64,000 nucleotides of DNA, from positions 93,013 through 157,012 of the forward strand of contig CAZOSB010000002.1 of NCBI GenBank assembly GCA_964582545.1. Reading direction: 5' to 3'. Position 1 is the first letter of the stretch. The number at the start of each line of letters is the position of its first letter. The DNA comes from JAVVUJ01 sp964582545. Its GTDB lineage: Bacteria > Bacillota > Clostridia > Peptostreptococcales > Anaerovoracaceae. Shown in pieces: positions 16,144-27,600 of the stretch. A model generated the notes under the pieces. The model did not search any database. It had not been told where the DNA came from and worked only from the letters and a program-made list of their open reading frames with translations. The position numbers and the translations under genes were made by a program.

Positions 16144-17169
16144 TTACTGTGATACAAATTTTTTTAATTGAGCTATTTTATAATTATTGTCAGTATGGAT
16201 AATCCTGTTAAATATGCTTGCCGGTATATTACCACGAAGCATCTCAACTATTGGTTCAAATCGAGATATTACTTGTTTCGTTTCTGTCTTAGTGACTTTA
16301 AATAGCTTCAATTGGTAAATCACCAAAACCAAATAATCCGTTATTGTTTCAAAGGTAAGACCCGTTACGCCTGTTGCATTTGCAATAGCATTTCCAACTT
16401 GTTTGTCTATGTTTCCGGACTTAAATCGACAATCAAAAATGACATCATTATGGGCTATGGCATTACGCAAATCCTTAGTCGCATAAATTAACCTTTGAGG
16501 CATCATAGCATTTGAATCATCAGATTGGCGAATTCCAATTTTCTTTGAAATATTCGCTCTGCAACCCTGATTAAGACATGATACAAAATGACCAAACTCA
16601 CCTAGACTTAAGAGCTCAAATATAGCCCAGATCGGAAGATTCGCGTCTCGCCTTAAGTAATGATCCGCAATCTTGTTACCATTACCATAAGCATCTGTTT
16701 GAACTTTATAAATACGATTTCTTAAATCTAAGCGGCGTTTAAGTTCATATTTGAATTTGTCTTCTGCTTTTTGTCTATCTTTTGACGAGCTAAAGGTTCT
16801 ACCCGACAGGGAAAACACCTTATAGTTATCAAGAAGTGAGGTATATATATCAATGAAACTTTCAGAGTTTGTTTCCAAAATTATGGTATCAAGAACATAA
16901 TTTTTAAGAGCTGTTTCAATGAACATAACCTGGGGGTAAAACAATGCTTTAAGATGTGCATCAAAACTATATACCGCATCTAATTCTTCAAACTTTGTGT
17001 AAGCTACAGAATTTGAAGGGGTACTGATATAACGATAGCCTTTAAATCCATGATAATACCCCATATTCATTAACCGACGCTTATGGAGCGAACCAGAAAT
17101 TGCGATACCTTTATTATCTCGAAGATAACGCATAAGCCCGTCTATACTCTTAGGATGAGAATTCCCCAT
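16144..17169 (-). CDS. Abi_2 (AbiD/AbiF-like) abortive infection protein with HEPN RNase motif
   Basis: The 341-residue protein starts with the Abi_2 pattern of a short helix and LHKRRLMNMGYYHGFKGYRYI, contains FIETALKNYVLD, and carries the HEPN motif R-X4-H as RNAIAH (R235, H240). HEPN proteins of this group are ribonucleases that halt growth on phage infection. GGAGG lies eight bases before the ATG. A small RNA gene with its own promoter follows within about 40 bases on the same strand, so toxin and RNA appear to form a unit. Which phage cue releases it is not visible. Confidence 0.85.
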   Translation of the reverse strand: MGNSHPKSIDGLMRYLRDNKGIAISGSLHKRRLMNMGYYHGFKGYRYISTPSNSVAYTKFEELDAVYSFDAHLKALFYPQVMFIETALKNYVLDTIILETNSESFIDIYTSLLDNYKVFSLSGRTFSSSKDRQKAEDKFKYELKRRLDLRNRIYKVQTDAYGNGNKIADHYLRRDANLPIWAIFELLSLGEFGHFVSCLNQGCRANISKKIGIRQSDDSNAMMPQRLIYATKDLRNAIAHNDVIFDCRFKSGNIDKQVGNAIANATGVTGLTFETITDYLVLVIYQLKLFKVTKTETKQVISRFEPIVEMLRGNIPASIFNRIIHTDNNYKIAQLKKFVSQ

Positions 17170-17341
17170 AGTAATTACCTCCCCTCATTAATTATATCAT
17201 TATTATAGCACCTCATAAGCACTATTTCTATAAAAGGTTTTCTGAAATGGATTGTTTTGCATATTGCCATTGAATAATAACACTTTACTATTTTCGCCTT
17301 GTTTCCATGCATACGTCAAAATCCCAAAAAACATCAATCCT

Positions 17342-17370
17342 GTTCTCTCACCAAGCAAAGCTTGGAGAAC
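17342..17370. terminator. Hairpin between abi and rlmD, possible rlmD terminator
   Basis: CCAAGC (17351-17356) pairs with GCTTGG (17360-17365), extended by GTTCT and AGAAC at the outer ends. On the minus strand a TTTTTT run follows about 12 bases later, so termination after rlmD is possible but the tract is badly placed. A second perfect hairpin, CTGCTTAC-TTC-GTAAGCAG, overlaps the rlmD stop at 17390-17408. Confidence 0.35.
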
Positions 17371-17393
17371 CTTTGCATGAGACGTACATCTGC

Positions 17394-18791
17394 TTACTTC
17401 GTAAGCAGTGTTACGGCTTCAACGTGCACCGTATGTGGGAACATGTCTACGGGGGTGGCGGCTGTTAGTTTATAGCCTGATTCTGACAGAATCTTTACGT
17501 CTCTGGCTAGGGTAGCAGGGTCGCATGAGACATAAATGATCTTTTCTGGTTGGAATTCTGCTATGGCTGATAATACTGCTGGATGGCATCCGGATCTAGG
17601 GGGATCCAATACGATCACGCAGGGTTCTGAAACCTTCTCGGAGAGCAACGATAGCTCTTCTTCCACCTTGCCACAGACGAAGCGAGCGTTCACTATGCCG
17701 TTTATGACAGCGTTCCGATTTGCATCCAAGGTGGCGCTTTTTACACTTTCGATACCGATGACCTCTTTTGCTTGTGAGGCCAGATAAAGACCTATAGTGC
17801 CCACACCGCAGTACAAATCCAAAACAGTTTCTCGACCTGTCAATTGGGCGTATTCCTTTACCTTATCATATAATCGCTCAGTTTGAAGAGGGTTCACCTG
17901 ATAAAAACTGAAGGGAGATATTTCAAACTTCAGATTTCCCAAGGTGTCTGTAATGACTGGTTCCCCGGCTAACGTATAGCATTTCCCTGTACCGCGCAAT
18001 CTCTTTTTAGGGTCCATTTCGTTGATAATAATGCTTTCAAGGCTGTAGGTAACGCCGTCAAAACGTGTGGGAAGTTCATTGATACAGTCATCCATCATAT
18101 TGATGAGTTTTTCTGCCTGAGGAAGTTGCTTTCCGTCTGTAACTAAAATAACCATTACCTCTCCAGTGTGGTAGGCCGTGCGCACCACCAATTGACGGAT
18201 GAATGTCATGGAAGCTGATTTTTTAGAAGTCTTGTAAGCATCGCCCATTTCCTGATGGATAAATTCCCGTAGTACCTGAGCCAGAACTTCCGTAGGCTCA
18301 CTCTGCAAAAGGCAGCTTGGGCAGTTCACGATGTCACGGCTTTTTTCACGATAAAATCCGACCTTGACCAAAGAACCTTGATATTCAACCGGCATCTGAC
18401 TCTTGTTTCTATAGTACATGGGCTTGTCCATGCCGAGGATTGGAGATAGGGGAGGTACATCGATTTTGGCAAGACGAATGAACTTATCTCGAACCAAATT
18501 TTCTTTCCACTTCAACTGGCTTTCATATTGAAAGCCCTGCAATTGACAGCCTCCACAGTCTTCGCTGAGAGGGCAGGCACTTTCTATCCGATCCTTTGAG
18601 GGCTCGAGTATTTCTACAAGCCGTCCTATCCCGTAGCTTTTTTTCTGCTGCAACACTTCCGCCCTTACATAATCTCCGGGCAATGTATGGGGGATAAAGA
18701 ATGCCATTCCATCGTTTTTCCCGATCCCATTGCCTTCGTTGCTGATATCTGTAATCTGAATATCCATCAGTGTACCTGTTTCTACTGTCAT
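17394..18791 (-). CDS. rlmD: 23S rRNA (uracil-C5)-methyltransferase, RlmD/RumA family
   Basis: The 465-residue enzyme transfers a methyl group from S-adenosylmethionine to a uridine of 23S rRNA. A TRAM RNA-binding domain covers about 1-62; a [4Fe-4S] cysteine set follows (C73, C79, C82 in ACPLSEDCGGC plus a later CPSC); the Rossmann methyltransferase has VLDLYCGVGTIGLYLA, the VLDPPRSGCH motif IV and the nucleophile cysteine in IIYVSCDPATLARD. ATG 18791 follows AAGAGG; the first 17 codons of the longer frame look untranslated. Clostridia often hold several paralogues, so the exact uridine is not certain. The gene stands alone. Confidence 0.88.
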   Translation of the reverse strand: MTVETGTLMDIQITDISNEGNGIGKNDGMAFFIPHTLPGDYVRAEVLQQKKSYGIGRLVEILEPSKDRIESACPLSEDCGGCQLQGFQYESQLKWKENLVRDKFIRLAKIDVPPLSPILGMDKPMYYRNKSQMPVEYQGSLVKVGFYREKSRDIVNCPSCLLQSEPTEVLAQVLREFIHQEMGDAYKTSKKSASMTFIRQLVVRTAYHTGEVMVILVTDGKQLPQAEKLINMMDDCINELPTRFDGVTYSLESIIINEMDPKKRLRGTGKCYTLAGEPVITDTLGNLKFEISPFSFYQVNPLQTERLYDKVKEYAQLTGRETVLDLYCGVGTIGLYLASQAKEVIGIESVKSATLDANRNAVINGIVNARFVCGKVEEELSLLSEKVSEPCVIVLDPPRSGCHPAVLSAIAEFQPEKIIYVSCDPATLARDVKILSESGYKLTAATPVDMFPHTVHVEAVTLLTK

Positions 18792-18951
18792 CGTATTTAA
18801 AACCTCTTCTTTTCTATAACGAATTTCAATAATGAAAACCATTCATCTATATATAATAACTTTGTTTCATTATAGCAAAGAAACTATGACCAATCAATAA
18901 AAAAGGCATATTGCATATGAAAGCAAATATTACAATTTCAATATTTTATTC

Positions 18952-18980
18952 TTGTAGAGCGTAGAAAAATAATTTATAAT
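18952..18980 (+). promoter_or_regulatory. Promoter upstream of the M28 lipoprotein peptidase gene
   Basis: TTGTAG (18952-18957), a 17-base spacer and TATAAT (18975-18980) predict a leader of nearly 200 bases. The leader (to 19183) is AT-rich and shows no strong hairpin or known riboswitch. Confidence 0.5.
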
Positions 18981-19183
18981 ATAAGAAATTAAATAACAAA
19001 GGGAAATTAAGGGAAAATATTTAAAATCAATCGAATAAGGACATTTATCACTTTCTATTGAAATAATAAATCAGTGAAAAACAATATTGATCTTAAATTG
19101 ACCTATTAAAAACATTAGGCAAAATTAATTAACACAAATAAGTAAGAATAAGCATAAATAGATGTAAATATGGGAGGTTTCAA

Positions 19184-21427
19184 ATGAAGGTATTAGCACT
19201 TGTCAATCATCATAAGAATAACAATAAAAAAGTTCATCCACATAACAACAAATCAAACAAAACCGGTAAGGTTCTGTGCGTTCTTTTGGTTTCGGTGCTT
19301 TCGCTCGGTTTGTTGGGAGGATGCAGTCCAAAGGGAGAGGCCGTATCCTGGGATGAAGAGGCCATGGCCATGCGGGATGCTTTTATTGAAAAGGTGGACC
19401 ACGAGTATGCCTACAACATCGCTTTGGAGCTTTCGGAGAACGAAAAATTCCGTTCCTCTTCTTTAGGAACTAGAACGGCAGGAAGTGATGCGGAACATGC
19501 AGCTGCGGATTATCTGTTTGATGAGATGAAGAAGCTTGGGTTAACAGACGTAGAGAAAGTTGGCGTGAATGTGGATAAGTGGCAGTTTAACGATGCTACC
19601 CTTACGGTAAAGGGATTGGATACTCCTATTAAACCGCATTCCTACGCTACTGCCAGTACTGCGGCTAAGGGAATTGACTCAGAAATCGTCTATGTCGGAA
19701 AAGGTACGGCCGATGATTATGCGGAATTAAACGTTAAAGGAAAAATCGTACTTGTGGATATCGACCAAAGGGCTGATTGGTGGATTACATACCCCATGCT
19801 GGAAGCAGAGTTGCAAGGAGCATCGGCACTTCTCAGTGTCAACACGGGAGGGTTTGCTCAAATCAACGATGAAGCGCTAAACTGTCAGGATATTTGCGGT
19901 CCAACAGCCATTCCTACGGTGAGCATTAGCAAGAAAGATGCAGATGTTATAAAAGAAAAGTTGAGTGCTGGAAAAGTATATGCAAATTTAAAAGTAGACA
20001 ATGTAGTAGAACCTGGTGGCACCAGTTATAATATCGTAGGGAAAATCAAAGGAAAAGGTGAATCCGATCAAATCGTAGCAGTGGGCGGCCATTATGATAT
20101 GTATTTTAACGGTTTTCAGGATGACAACTGCGCGGTAGGTCTTACCTTGGCTATGGCAAAAGCTATGGTGGATTCAGGGTATGAGCCTGACAACGATATG
20201 GTGTTTATTCTTCATGGAGCAGAAGAATGGGGCTCCAGCAATACCATGTTTGACTGGACGGTAGGAGCTTGGAGGATGATTTATGAAGCGCATCCTGAAT
20301 GGGTTGGAAATATTCTTACCTTTATCAACTTTGAGTTACCTGCATACGAGTTTGATACGTACACTTCCATGTACTCTGCGCCAGAGCTTTTTAGTTCCAT
20401 AGATTATTTTATCAATGAGAGCGGTTTGGCTCCAAAGCCGGAAAATTGTTTCCCTGATGGAGTCAAGACGGAAGGATATCAGACCTATACTTATTCAGAT
20501 GATTTCTCCTACTATGTGGCGGGAGTACCTTCCACGGTGAATGGATTTTTATTGAAAGAGGATATGGAAACACCTTTTGATTTTTATATCGAAAGATATC
20601 ACTCTCAATTTGATAACCCCGAAACCTATAATGCAGATGTAATGGACTTTAATATTAAATTGTATGGCTCTTACGCCATATACACCGATAAAACACCGGT
20701 ATTACCGTTAAACTTTAAGGCACAGTTTGATCGATTAGGAAACAACGTCAATGAAGAACTTTTTGTTGAGTCGGGAATCGATGTGGAATCTTATAAAAAG
20801 GCCTTGGAAAATTTGGGGGTAGCGGCAGAAGCACAGTATCAGTCTCTAGTAGAATTTAATCAATCTTTCGTAGCTGCTAAAAATTTAGATGCCAGCGAGG
20901 AAGAATTGGCTGAAATGAGAAAAGATGCAATTGCAATGAACAAAAATTCATTGAGTATGTTCAAATATGCCCAGGATCACCTTTTGGGCTTGATGTATGA
21001 AAGACCCATCGTACCCCATGAAGCACCTCAGGAAAATATTGAGCTGATTCAGGAAACCTTAAAGAGTTTGGAAGCAGGGGATGTGATTACGGCAGTGGAT
21101 GAGTATGCTTGGCAAATCAATAACGTATTGGAATGGTATGCTATGTATTTCAGTCCGGAAGTGATCGCAAAACAGAACGTTATGTTCTTTGGTGAAGAAA
21201 ATCAAAATAATCTATTTTGGGGAACGGGTAAGATGTTTACTCCCGCCAATGTAGGAGTAGCTACGAGAATGTTGATGGATAATTATGATGTAGAGGATGT
21301 CAACGTCATCGAAGCAATCAATATCTATAAAACAGCAATAGAAGCACAGAAAGCGGTATTAAAGGATTGTGCTACAAAAGAATTAGTGGCCATGAAGAAA
21401 TTGACAGAGCTGCTAGGAGCGGAGTAA
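19184..21427 (+). CDS. Lipoprotein M28-family zinc aminopeptidase
   Basis: The 747-residue protein begins with an unusual Asn/Lys/His-rich stretch (about 9-27), a hydrophobic helix and the lipobox LLGGC, so it should be anchored outside the membrane after lipidation. A PA-like insert (about 145-260) precedes the M28 catalytic core with H303 in GGHYD, D313 in QDDNC and E347-E348 in HGAEEWG; later histidines lie in YHSQF. Members cleave N-terminal residues from peptides with two zinc ions. The C-terminal 200 residues form a helical extension. GGGAGG precedes the ATG. It would feed peptides to amino-acid fermentation. It stands alone upstream of the pseudopilin operon. Confidence 0.85.
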   Translation: MKVLALVNHHKNNNKKVHPHNNKSNKTGKVLCVLLVSVLSLGLLGGCSPKGEAVSWDEEAMAMRDAFIEKVDHEYAYNIALELSENEKFRSSSLGTRTAGSDAEHAAADYLFDEMKKLGLTDVEKVGVNVDKWQFNDATLTVKGLDTPIKPHSYATASTAAKGIDSEIVYVGKGTADDYAELNVKGKIVLVDIDQRADWWITYPMLEAELQGASALLSVNTGGFAQINDEALNCQDICGPTAIPTVSISKKDADVIKEKLSAGKVYANLKVDNVVEPGGTSYNIVGKIKGKGESDQIVAVGGHYDMYFNGFQDDNCAVGLTLAMAKAMVDSGYEPDNDMVFILHGAEEWGSSNTMFDWTVGAWRMIYEAHPEWVGNILTFINFELPAYEFDTYTSMYSAPELFSSIDYFINESGLAPKPENCFPDGVKTEGYQTYTYSDDFSYYVAGVPSTVNGFLLKEDMETPFDFYIERYHSQFDNPETYNADVMDFNIKLYGSYAIYTDKTPVLPLNFKAQFDRLGNNVNEELFVESGIDVESYKKALENLGVAAEAQYQSLVEFNQSFVAAKNLDASEEELAEMRKDAIAMNKNSLSMFKYAQDHLLGLMYERPIVPHEAPQENIELIQETLKSLEAGDVITAVDEYAWQINNVLEWYAMYFSPEVIAKQNVMFFGEENQNNLFWGTGKMFTPANVGVATRMLMDNYDVEDVNVIEAINIYKTAIEAQKAVLKDCATKELVAMKKLTELLGAE

Positions 21428-21551
21428 CGAGCGCACAACATTATTTTTATAGATTGGATTTATGGAAGGTAGACCGATATTAAGTACTTTTACTATTAAA
21501 CTTTACTAATTTTGTCCGATATATTAATAAATGTAGGTAATTCTTGGTAGT

Positions 21552-21583
21552 TAAGCAAATATTACATTTGAAATATTTGCTTA
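21552..21583 (+). terminator. Hairpin after the M28 peptidase gene
   Basis: TAAGCAAATATT (21552-21563) pairs perfectly with AATATTTGCTTA (21572-21583) around an 8-base loop, followed by TTTACTATT. The T-tract is weak, so it is a possible terminator between the peptidase and pseudopilin units. Confidence 0.5.
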
Positions 21584-21590
21584 TTTACTA

Positions 21591-21619
21591 TTGATGAATA
21601 AACTCTAATATGATAAAAT
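21591..21619 (+). promoter_or_regulatory. Promoter of the pseudopilin operon
   Basis: TTGATG (21591-21596), a 17-base spacer and TAAAAT (21614-21619) lie about 50 bases upstream of the giant pseudopilin start. Confidence 0.5.
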
Positions 21620-21671
21620 GTTGATAAAAATTGTATTTTTAAATGTAATAAATGGTACGGGAGGTTTGACC

Positions 21672-24600
21672 ATGATACGAAATTGCATTCTACATAGATT
21701 AAAAAATAAGAAGGGTTATACTCTTGTTGAGGTGATGACGGTAGTAATTATCTTAGCAATTTTAGCCGCCGTTGCGGTTCCTTCTGTCTTTGCATTTGTG
21801 GAAACCGGAAAGCAGATGAATCGAAATAATATCGCTAGGACTCTCTTCTTAGCGGCTCAAAGTAGTCTGACCAACATGAAAACAAATGGGCAACTGTCGG
21901 AATTTGTGAATTCTGCAAGCGGTGCTGGGATCCTCTTGGATGCACCTGACGAAATTAGCATCTCTGATGGTGATGATTTAAATAAAGACAATATTTTTTC
22001 AATGGTGATTACTCGTGGAGATGTGACGGGAACGGGAAAAACTCTATACGACTTCCTGGTAGGTCATATAAGTGATCAAAGCCCCCTGGAACAATCTGTT
22101 TGCATAGAGTTTAATGTAAAGACCGGTGTAGTAAAGTCAGCTTTTTATAGCGAAGACTTTGGTTCTTCTGATCTTTGGAGTTACGATGCCGATGCGACCA
22201 GATTAAAAGATAAGGGTAATTTGATGGAACGGGATTCCGGCGCTTTACGAGATAAAAAGCAGGGTTTTTACGGCGTTAAGACTACCAGCGAAGTGGCACC
22301 TGATACCATTCCATTGAAAGTATTTTTGCGTGATGCATCCGAAGACCCATTTACAGATCAATTTGGTATTATGTATGATAAAAACTTGTTATATGTCGAA
22401 GCTTATATTCCAAACGTTTCAGGGGCAGCCGCAAGGGAATATACTCTTGAAATTCTTGATAAAAGTGGAGACCCCTTCTCAACGCCCATTGAAATTCAGT
22501 CCAGTGCTTTGGTAGAAGTATTTAAGCTGGAATTGGCAATTCCGGATGCAGTCCAAGTGGGTGGCAAGCATATTGCTTTTAAAGATGATGCATCTACAAG
22601 CGGTATGGCAGATTATGCAAACTATACTCGTATCATTTGGGTATTGGATATTGTAGATGAAAATAGCACGAAATATAACAATATGAAAAATTCCATTGGA
22701 GTAAAATATAAGATAGAACCTCAGATAACTTACGCAAAATTAACAGAAAGTGTGTCAGGAAGGAATGCTGTATCAGATGAAAGACATTCGCATTTTGCCA
22801 GTGCATCCAGTTCCATCTTGACAGGCACTCGTTATGGAATAAAGGATACGAGACACTTAAATAACATTCGATATAATTTAGATAAGGTAGGGGCTACTTA
22901 CGTTCAAGCCAACAACATTACTGTAAAGGACTATGACGGTAAAGATGTTATTTTAGCGCCATTAAATGTAAAATTTACAGATGTTAATATAACATCTGAA
23001 GAAGCATTTAAGTCTACTTTTAGAGGCGAATCCAAATATATTAAAAATTTAAAAATACATGATTCCAATATGCAGAATGTTGGTATGTTTGGTATTATTG
23101 ATGGGGGAGAGCTTAGCAGAGTTTCTGTCAGAGAAGCGTTGATTACCTCTAACGTAGGAGGCGACGTAGGGGCTCTTGCAGGTGAAGTCAAAAACGGCGG
23201 TAAGATTTCGTATAGTAATGCGTATGCCAATGTTCGAGTCACAGGAGGAAACGAGAGCAATAACGTTGGAGGGCTTGTTGGGCGGTTAAGCGACAGCACG
23301 GTAGAACGTTCCTTTAATGGTGGATTTTTCGATGCAACGGAACGAGTATCATCTAACCCTAAAGTAGGATCTATTAAGTCTGAAAAAGGTGGGAATATTG
23401 GAGGTCTTGTAGGGTTCAGTCAGGGAAGCAGTAAGATTCAAAATAGTTACAACAATGCCAGAGTAAACGTAGAGAGTGTAACGGTAGAAGTGGATGGACC
23501 TGATAGATGGCTCTCTATGGATCCCAAGTTTACGACAGTATCGGGGGTATCTATTTTAGGTGGTATCGCAGGAAATAATGAAGGAACTGTAAAAGACACT
23601 TATTTTACGAATTTTGTGGCCATCTATGAAGATGGAAGTTCCACGTCGGGAGCCATAGTTGGAAAAGGAAAGGCTGCCGCAACCAGCTACTTCATAGAAA
23701 GTCAAAGTGAATTTTTAGGCATGAATGCCAGATCTAAAGAGGATTTGCAAACGGTCTTTGGAGGTTCTTTTTCTGCCACTTGGCAAGCTGGAGGAGGTTA
23801 TGCTCAAGGTCTGGAGACGAACACTTATTATCCGTATCCACAGATTAAGAATAACTATCAGTCACATGCAACTACAGGAATAATCCCTTGGGAGGATATT
23901 AAAGACAACACAATTCCTCCTAACGGACGTTTTGGATATTATGAATGGTATACCGATGATACTTGGGGATATTCGTTGAGTACGGAAGCCGCATTAGCAA
24001 CCCCGGGTAGCATGAAAATTGCAAAGAATGAAGGATATTACATTGACTTTTCCTATGCGGGTGAATTTGAGTTAACCATCAAAGGAACAACGTGGACACT
24101 TCGGGATAGTAGGAATAATCCAGCTAATCCAGGATGGGTGCTGAGTAGCGGACCTAATCCGGATAAATTTAAGCTGCCCATTAAATTTGAAGAAGAAATA
24201 GACGGTGTAAAACAAACCATGTATAGGCTTTTCTTAGATAACAGCATTATTGAAGGGTTGAGTCCTGATGGAAGGTCAGTCAATCTAGTATTTAAGAAAG
24301 TAAGGGGTGGAATTATTGTTAATGAGCAGTTTAATCCCAACTTTGGAAACTCTGTAGGATATACAGGAGATCACATTGTTCGATCACCCCGTCATTTTGA
24401 TAATGTTGATAAAATCTTAAATGGAAGTTACATTCAAGAGCTTAATGCTGACTACGCTTCCTATTACAGAGATATCAATGTAAATACTTCCACCAATTCG
24501 GTGTCAATTAAATCGGATACGAAAATTACTTACCCTGATGGTCATGCTGCGGTGAATGGATCCTTTACAGGCACTTATGATGGGGGAAATCACTACGTAA

Positions 24601-27600
24601 AAAATATTATCTGTAGTTTAGGTTCTTTTAAAGAAGTAGGAGCCGCTGGAAATATTAAAAATCTTGCAATCCTAAGGAGTGATATTAGGAATGGGACCGA
24701 TGCAGGAGCTATCGCAGGGAAAAACGCAGGAACCATTGAAGAATGTGAAGTTTCAGATGCTGTGATTAGAGCAACGAATAATGCGGGAGGTGTGGTAGGT
24801 CATAATACAGGCACGGTAAAGAACGTGTACTTTAACTCTACCTATAGGGATGCTACTTCAGGTTTGTTTAGCACACCCATTCTATCTGGTACCAACAAGG
24901 GTGGATTAATCGGCAAAAACGACGGTAGATTAGAAAGCGCATATTCTACTGCTGTAGGACCGGATAAGAAACCTACTGTAGGAAATGGTACCCCAGGAAT
25001 AGACGTTTATTATTTCTTTGCCATTGGGTATAACGAGGACGTGGTCGCTGCTCCAGCACAGGGGACTCCAAAAGATGCAGGGGCCTTAGTAAAAGGGCAT
25101 GACGGTATTTTCCCTGGCGCTGAATGGGAAAATGCCACAGCGGATACTACAAAAGATACCATATTATGCACTGGAGCATATCCATTCCCTAAAATCAAGG
25201 ATATGCATCACTACTTTGATTGGCCAGTGTTGATTAACTCCCTGAGATATTATGAGGAATATAACGATGGATCTTTTGGGTATTACTATACCTCGGAAAA
25301 AGGAATTCCGGTAAATACGTTAAAGTATGATTCTGAACGTTATGTTATAGAAGATGGTTATCTATTAGATGTAACAACCGATAAACATTATGACATTGTC
25401 TTTGGAGATGCTACAGCACCTACCATTACCAGCCGCCCAGGTATGGTATATGATGGTAGACGTGTAGTAAAGCTGACTCATGCTGAAACAGAGCCTTTGC
25501 TCACAATGGACTACATTGATGTGGATGGAGCGACACCAATCAAGGTAACTGCTTCTGTTTCTGGTCGACCTTGGGAGAACGTATTGGTTGGAGACTCTTC
25601 CTATGGCAATGCGTTAACATACTTTAATCCCTTATTTTCAAAAGAAGCTTACCTCAGCAAAACCACACCGGCTGCCGTGAAGACTTTTGATATACGGTCT
25701 CCAAGACAGATGAAAAATATAAGCACATCTGTTCAGGCAAAGCCTTTGGAAGTTGTCGTATCATATATGGGGATGACAGGTATCGCTCAACGCAATACCT
25801 ATCCATATGATGGAACAGTGAATCCGCCAGATAGTGGAACACCAGAGACCGGTGTTGTTGTATCCGTCACCCAAATTTCTAGCGCTCCTATAGTGTATAA
25901 AAGAATAGTAACAATCACAGATCCAAGTAAGAATTACAGACTAGAAGAATTAATTCAACTCACTTCAGGAAAGTGGAAAGCTTACAATTCAACATATTAC
26001 GAACTTCAAGGAAAACCTGCAGAAGTTGCATTGAATACTTCTTTATATACTTATAATCAATCCATAAGCATTAATTTTAAGGATGGGAATCCCACGACAG
26101 AAAAAGTGTATCGGGTTTACAAAGGTATGGATAGTGCCAGCATCCCTACCTATGGTGCCTTAGGTAAAATGGATCGCAATATCGTTAAAAATTTCTCGGC
26201 AAGAGAATATAACGGGCAGTTCCAGAACAAAGGTGGATTTACAAATCAAAAAAATAAAGATAACAAAAGGTATCAATCTTATAAAATTATGAACCTAATT
26301 ATGAATGTTCAAGATATGGGCTATTCAAATAATTCGGCGGCCACTTTTGGTGATGTGTCATCTTCCTCTGCCATTAAGAATCTAGAATTTGTAGATCCTC
26401 AAATTCGATATACAAGAAATGGCATGGGTGGCGGTATTGTAGCAAACGTGAATTATGGTTTCATTGACAATGTGAATGTATACAATCAAGCTACATCTAG
26501 GTCTCTGTTCGCTGATGCAAACGGAAGTGCATCTAACAGATTTTGTGCAGATGTAACAGAAATTAGTAAAGTGGACGGGATGACTTACTCCCATGTTCAC
26601 GGGGGTATTGCAGGGTTTACTTATGGGAAGGATGCTGTTATCAGCAATTGTATCGTAGGAACCAATGCTAACAATGTAGAAGAAATCTATAATAATAAGA
26701 CAAAAATCATATGCTTTTCCTCAACTTCTACAAATAATCAACCTAGCATTGGTGTAGGCGGAATTACCGGTTCCATGGAAAATGGAGCGAAAGTTATTGC
26801 TTCTACAAATATTTCTGAAATCGTTCCTAATACATCGCAGATGAGCTACGGTGTGAGTTCTTTTTACTCTGCTACACACAAAGCTGGCGGAATAGTTGGT
26901 AATGTCAGCGCAGATGGAGGAAATTCTTGCCAAATCATTGGTTGCTATAATGCAGGAACCATAAAATTAGAGGCGGGGTTTGTAGGTGGAATTACGGGTG
27001 GAATCTATGGAAAGAGCATCGGTGAACCAGCAAAAATAGTTAGTTGCTATAATACGGGAAGAATTAATGTAGAAGAAGATTCAACTGGAAAATTAATTCA
27101 AACGGAACCTGCCAGATATGTATCCTTACGTATTGGGGGCATTGCAGGAGGTACGGGAGCTGCGGAATTTCTAAACTGTTACAACATAGGTTATTTGTCC
27201 GGTAAAGTATTTTTGGCGCGACCTCACATGCCGGGAGATGGTGCAGGGGCTATCTTTGGATTGGCAGATGGAGCTGATGTAATAGTGGAAAATTGCGTTT
27301 CTTTAGCAGCTGACCAATACAAGCCTGACACTATAGTTGGTAAGATTTTCAGAAATGAAAGCACTGGTGCACGTGCAGGGGGGAGAATCAATGGCATAGA
27401 GGATGATAGTGTGTTTAATGCTGCATTTTCAACTTATTGGGAGACCCGTGCGAATTTAAGAAATAATCAGGTGCTCATTAGTTCTAATTATATTGGTGAA
27501 TCTTATCCCGGGCTTGGAAACTTGGGAACCGGTTCTAAAACTTACTCCGTGTTTACGGCTCCCGGCAACACCTTCTATATCTACCCTGAGTTGTGGAGTT

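Noticed and set aside
21618..21671. Upstream extension of the giant pseudopilin by 18 codons
   Set aside because: The longer start has no ribosome binding site, and the GGGAGG lies inside the extension, seven bases before ATG 21672, which also gives a normal prepilin leader.
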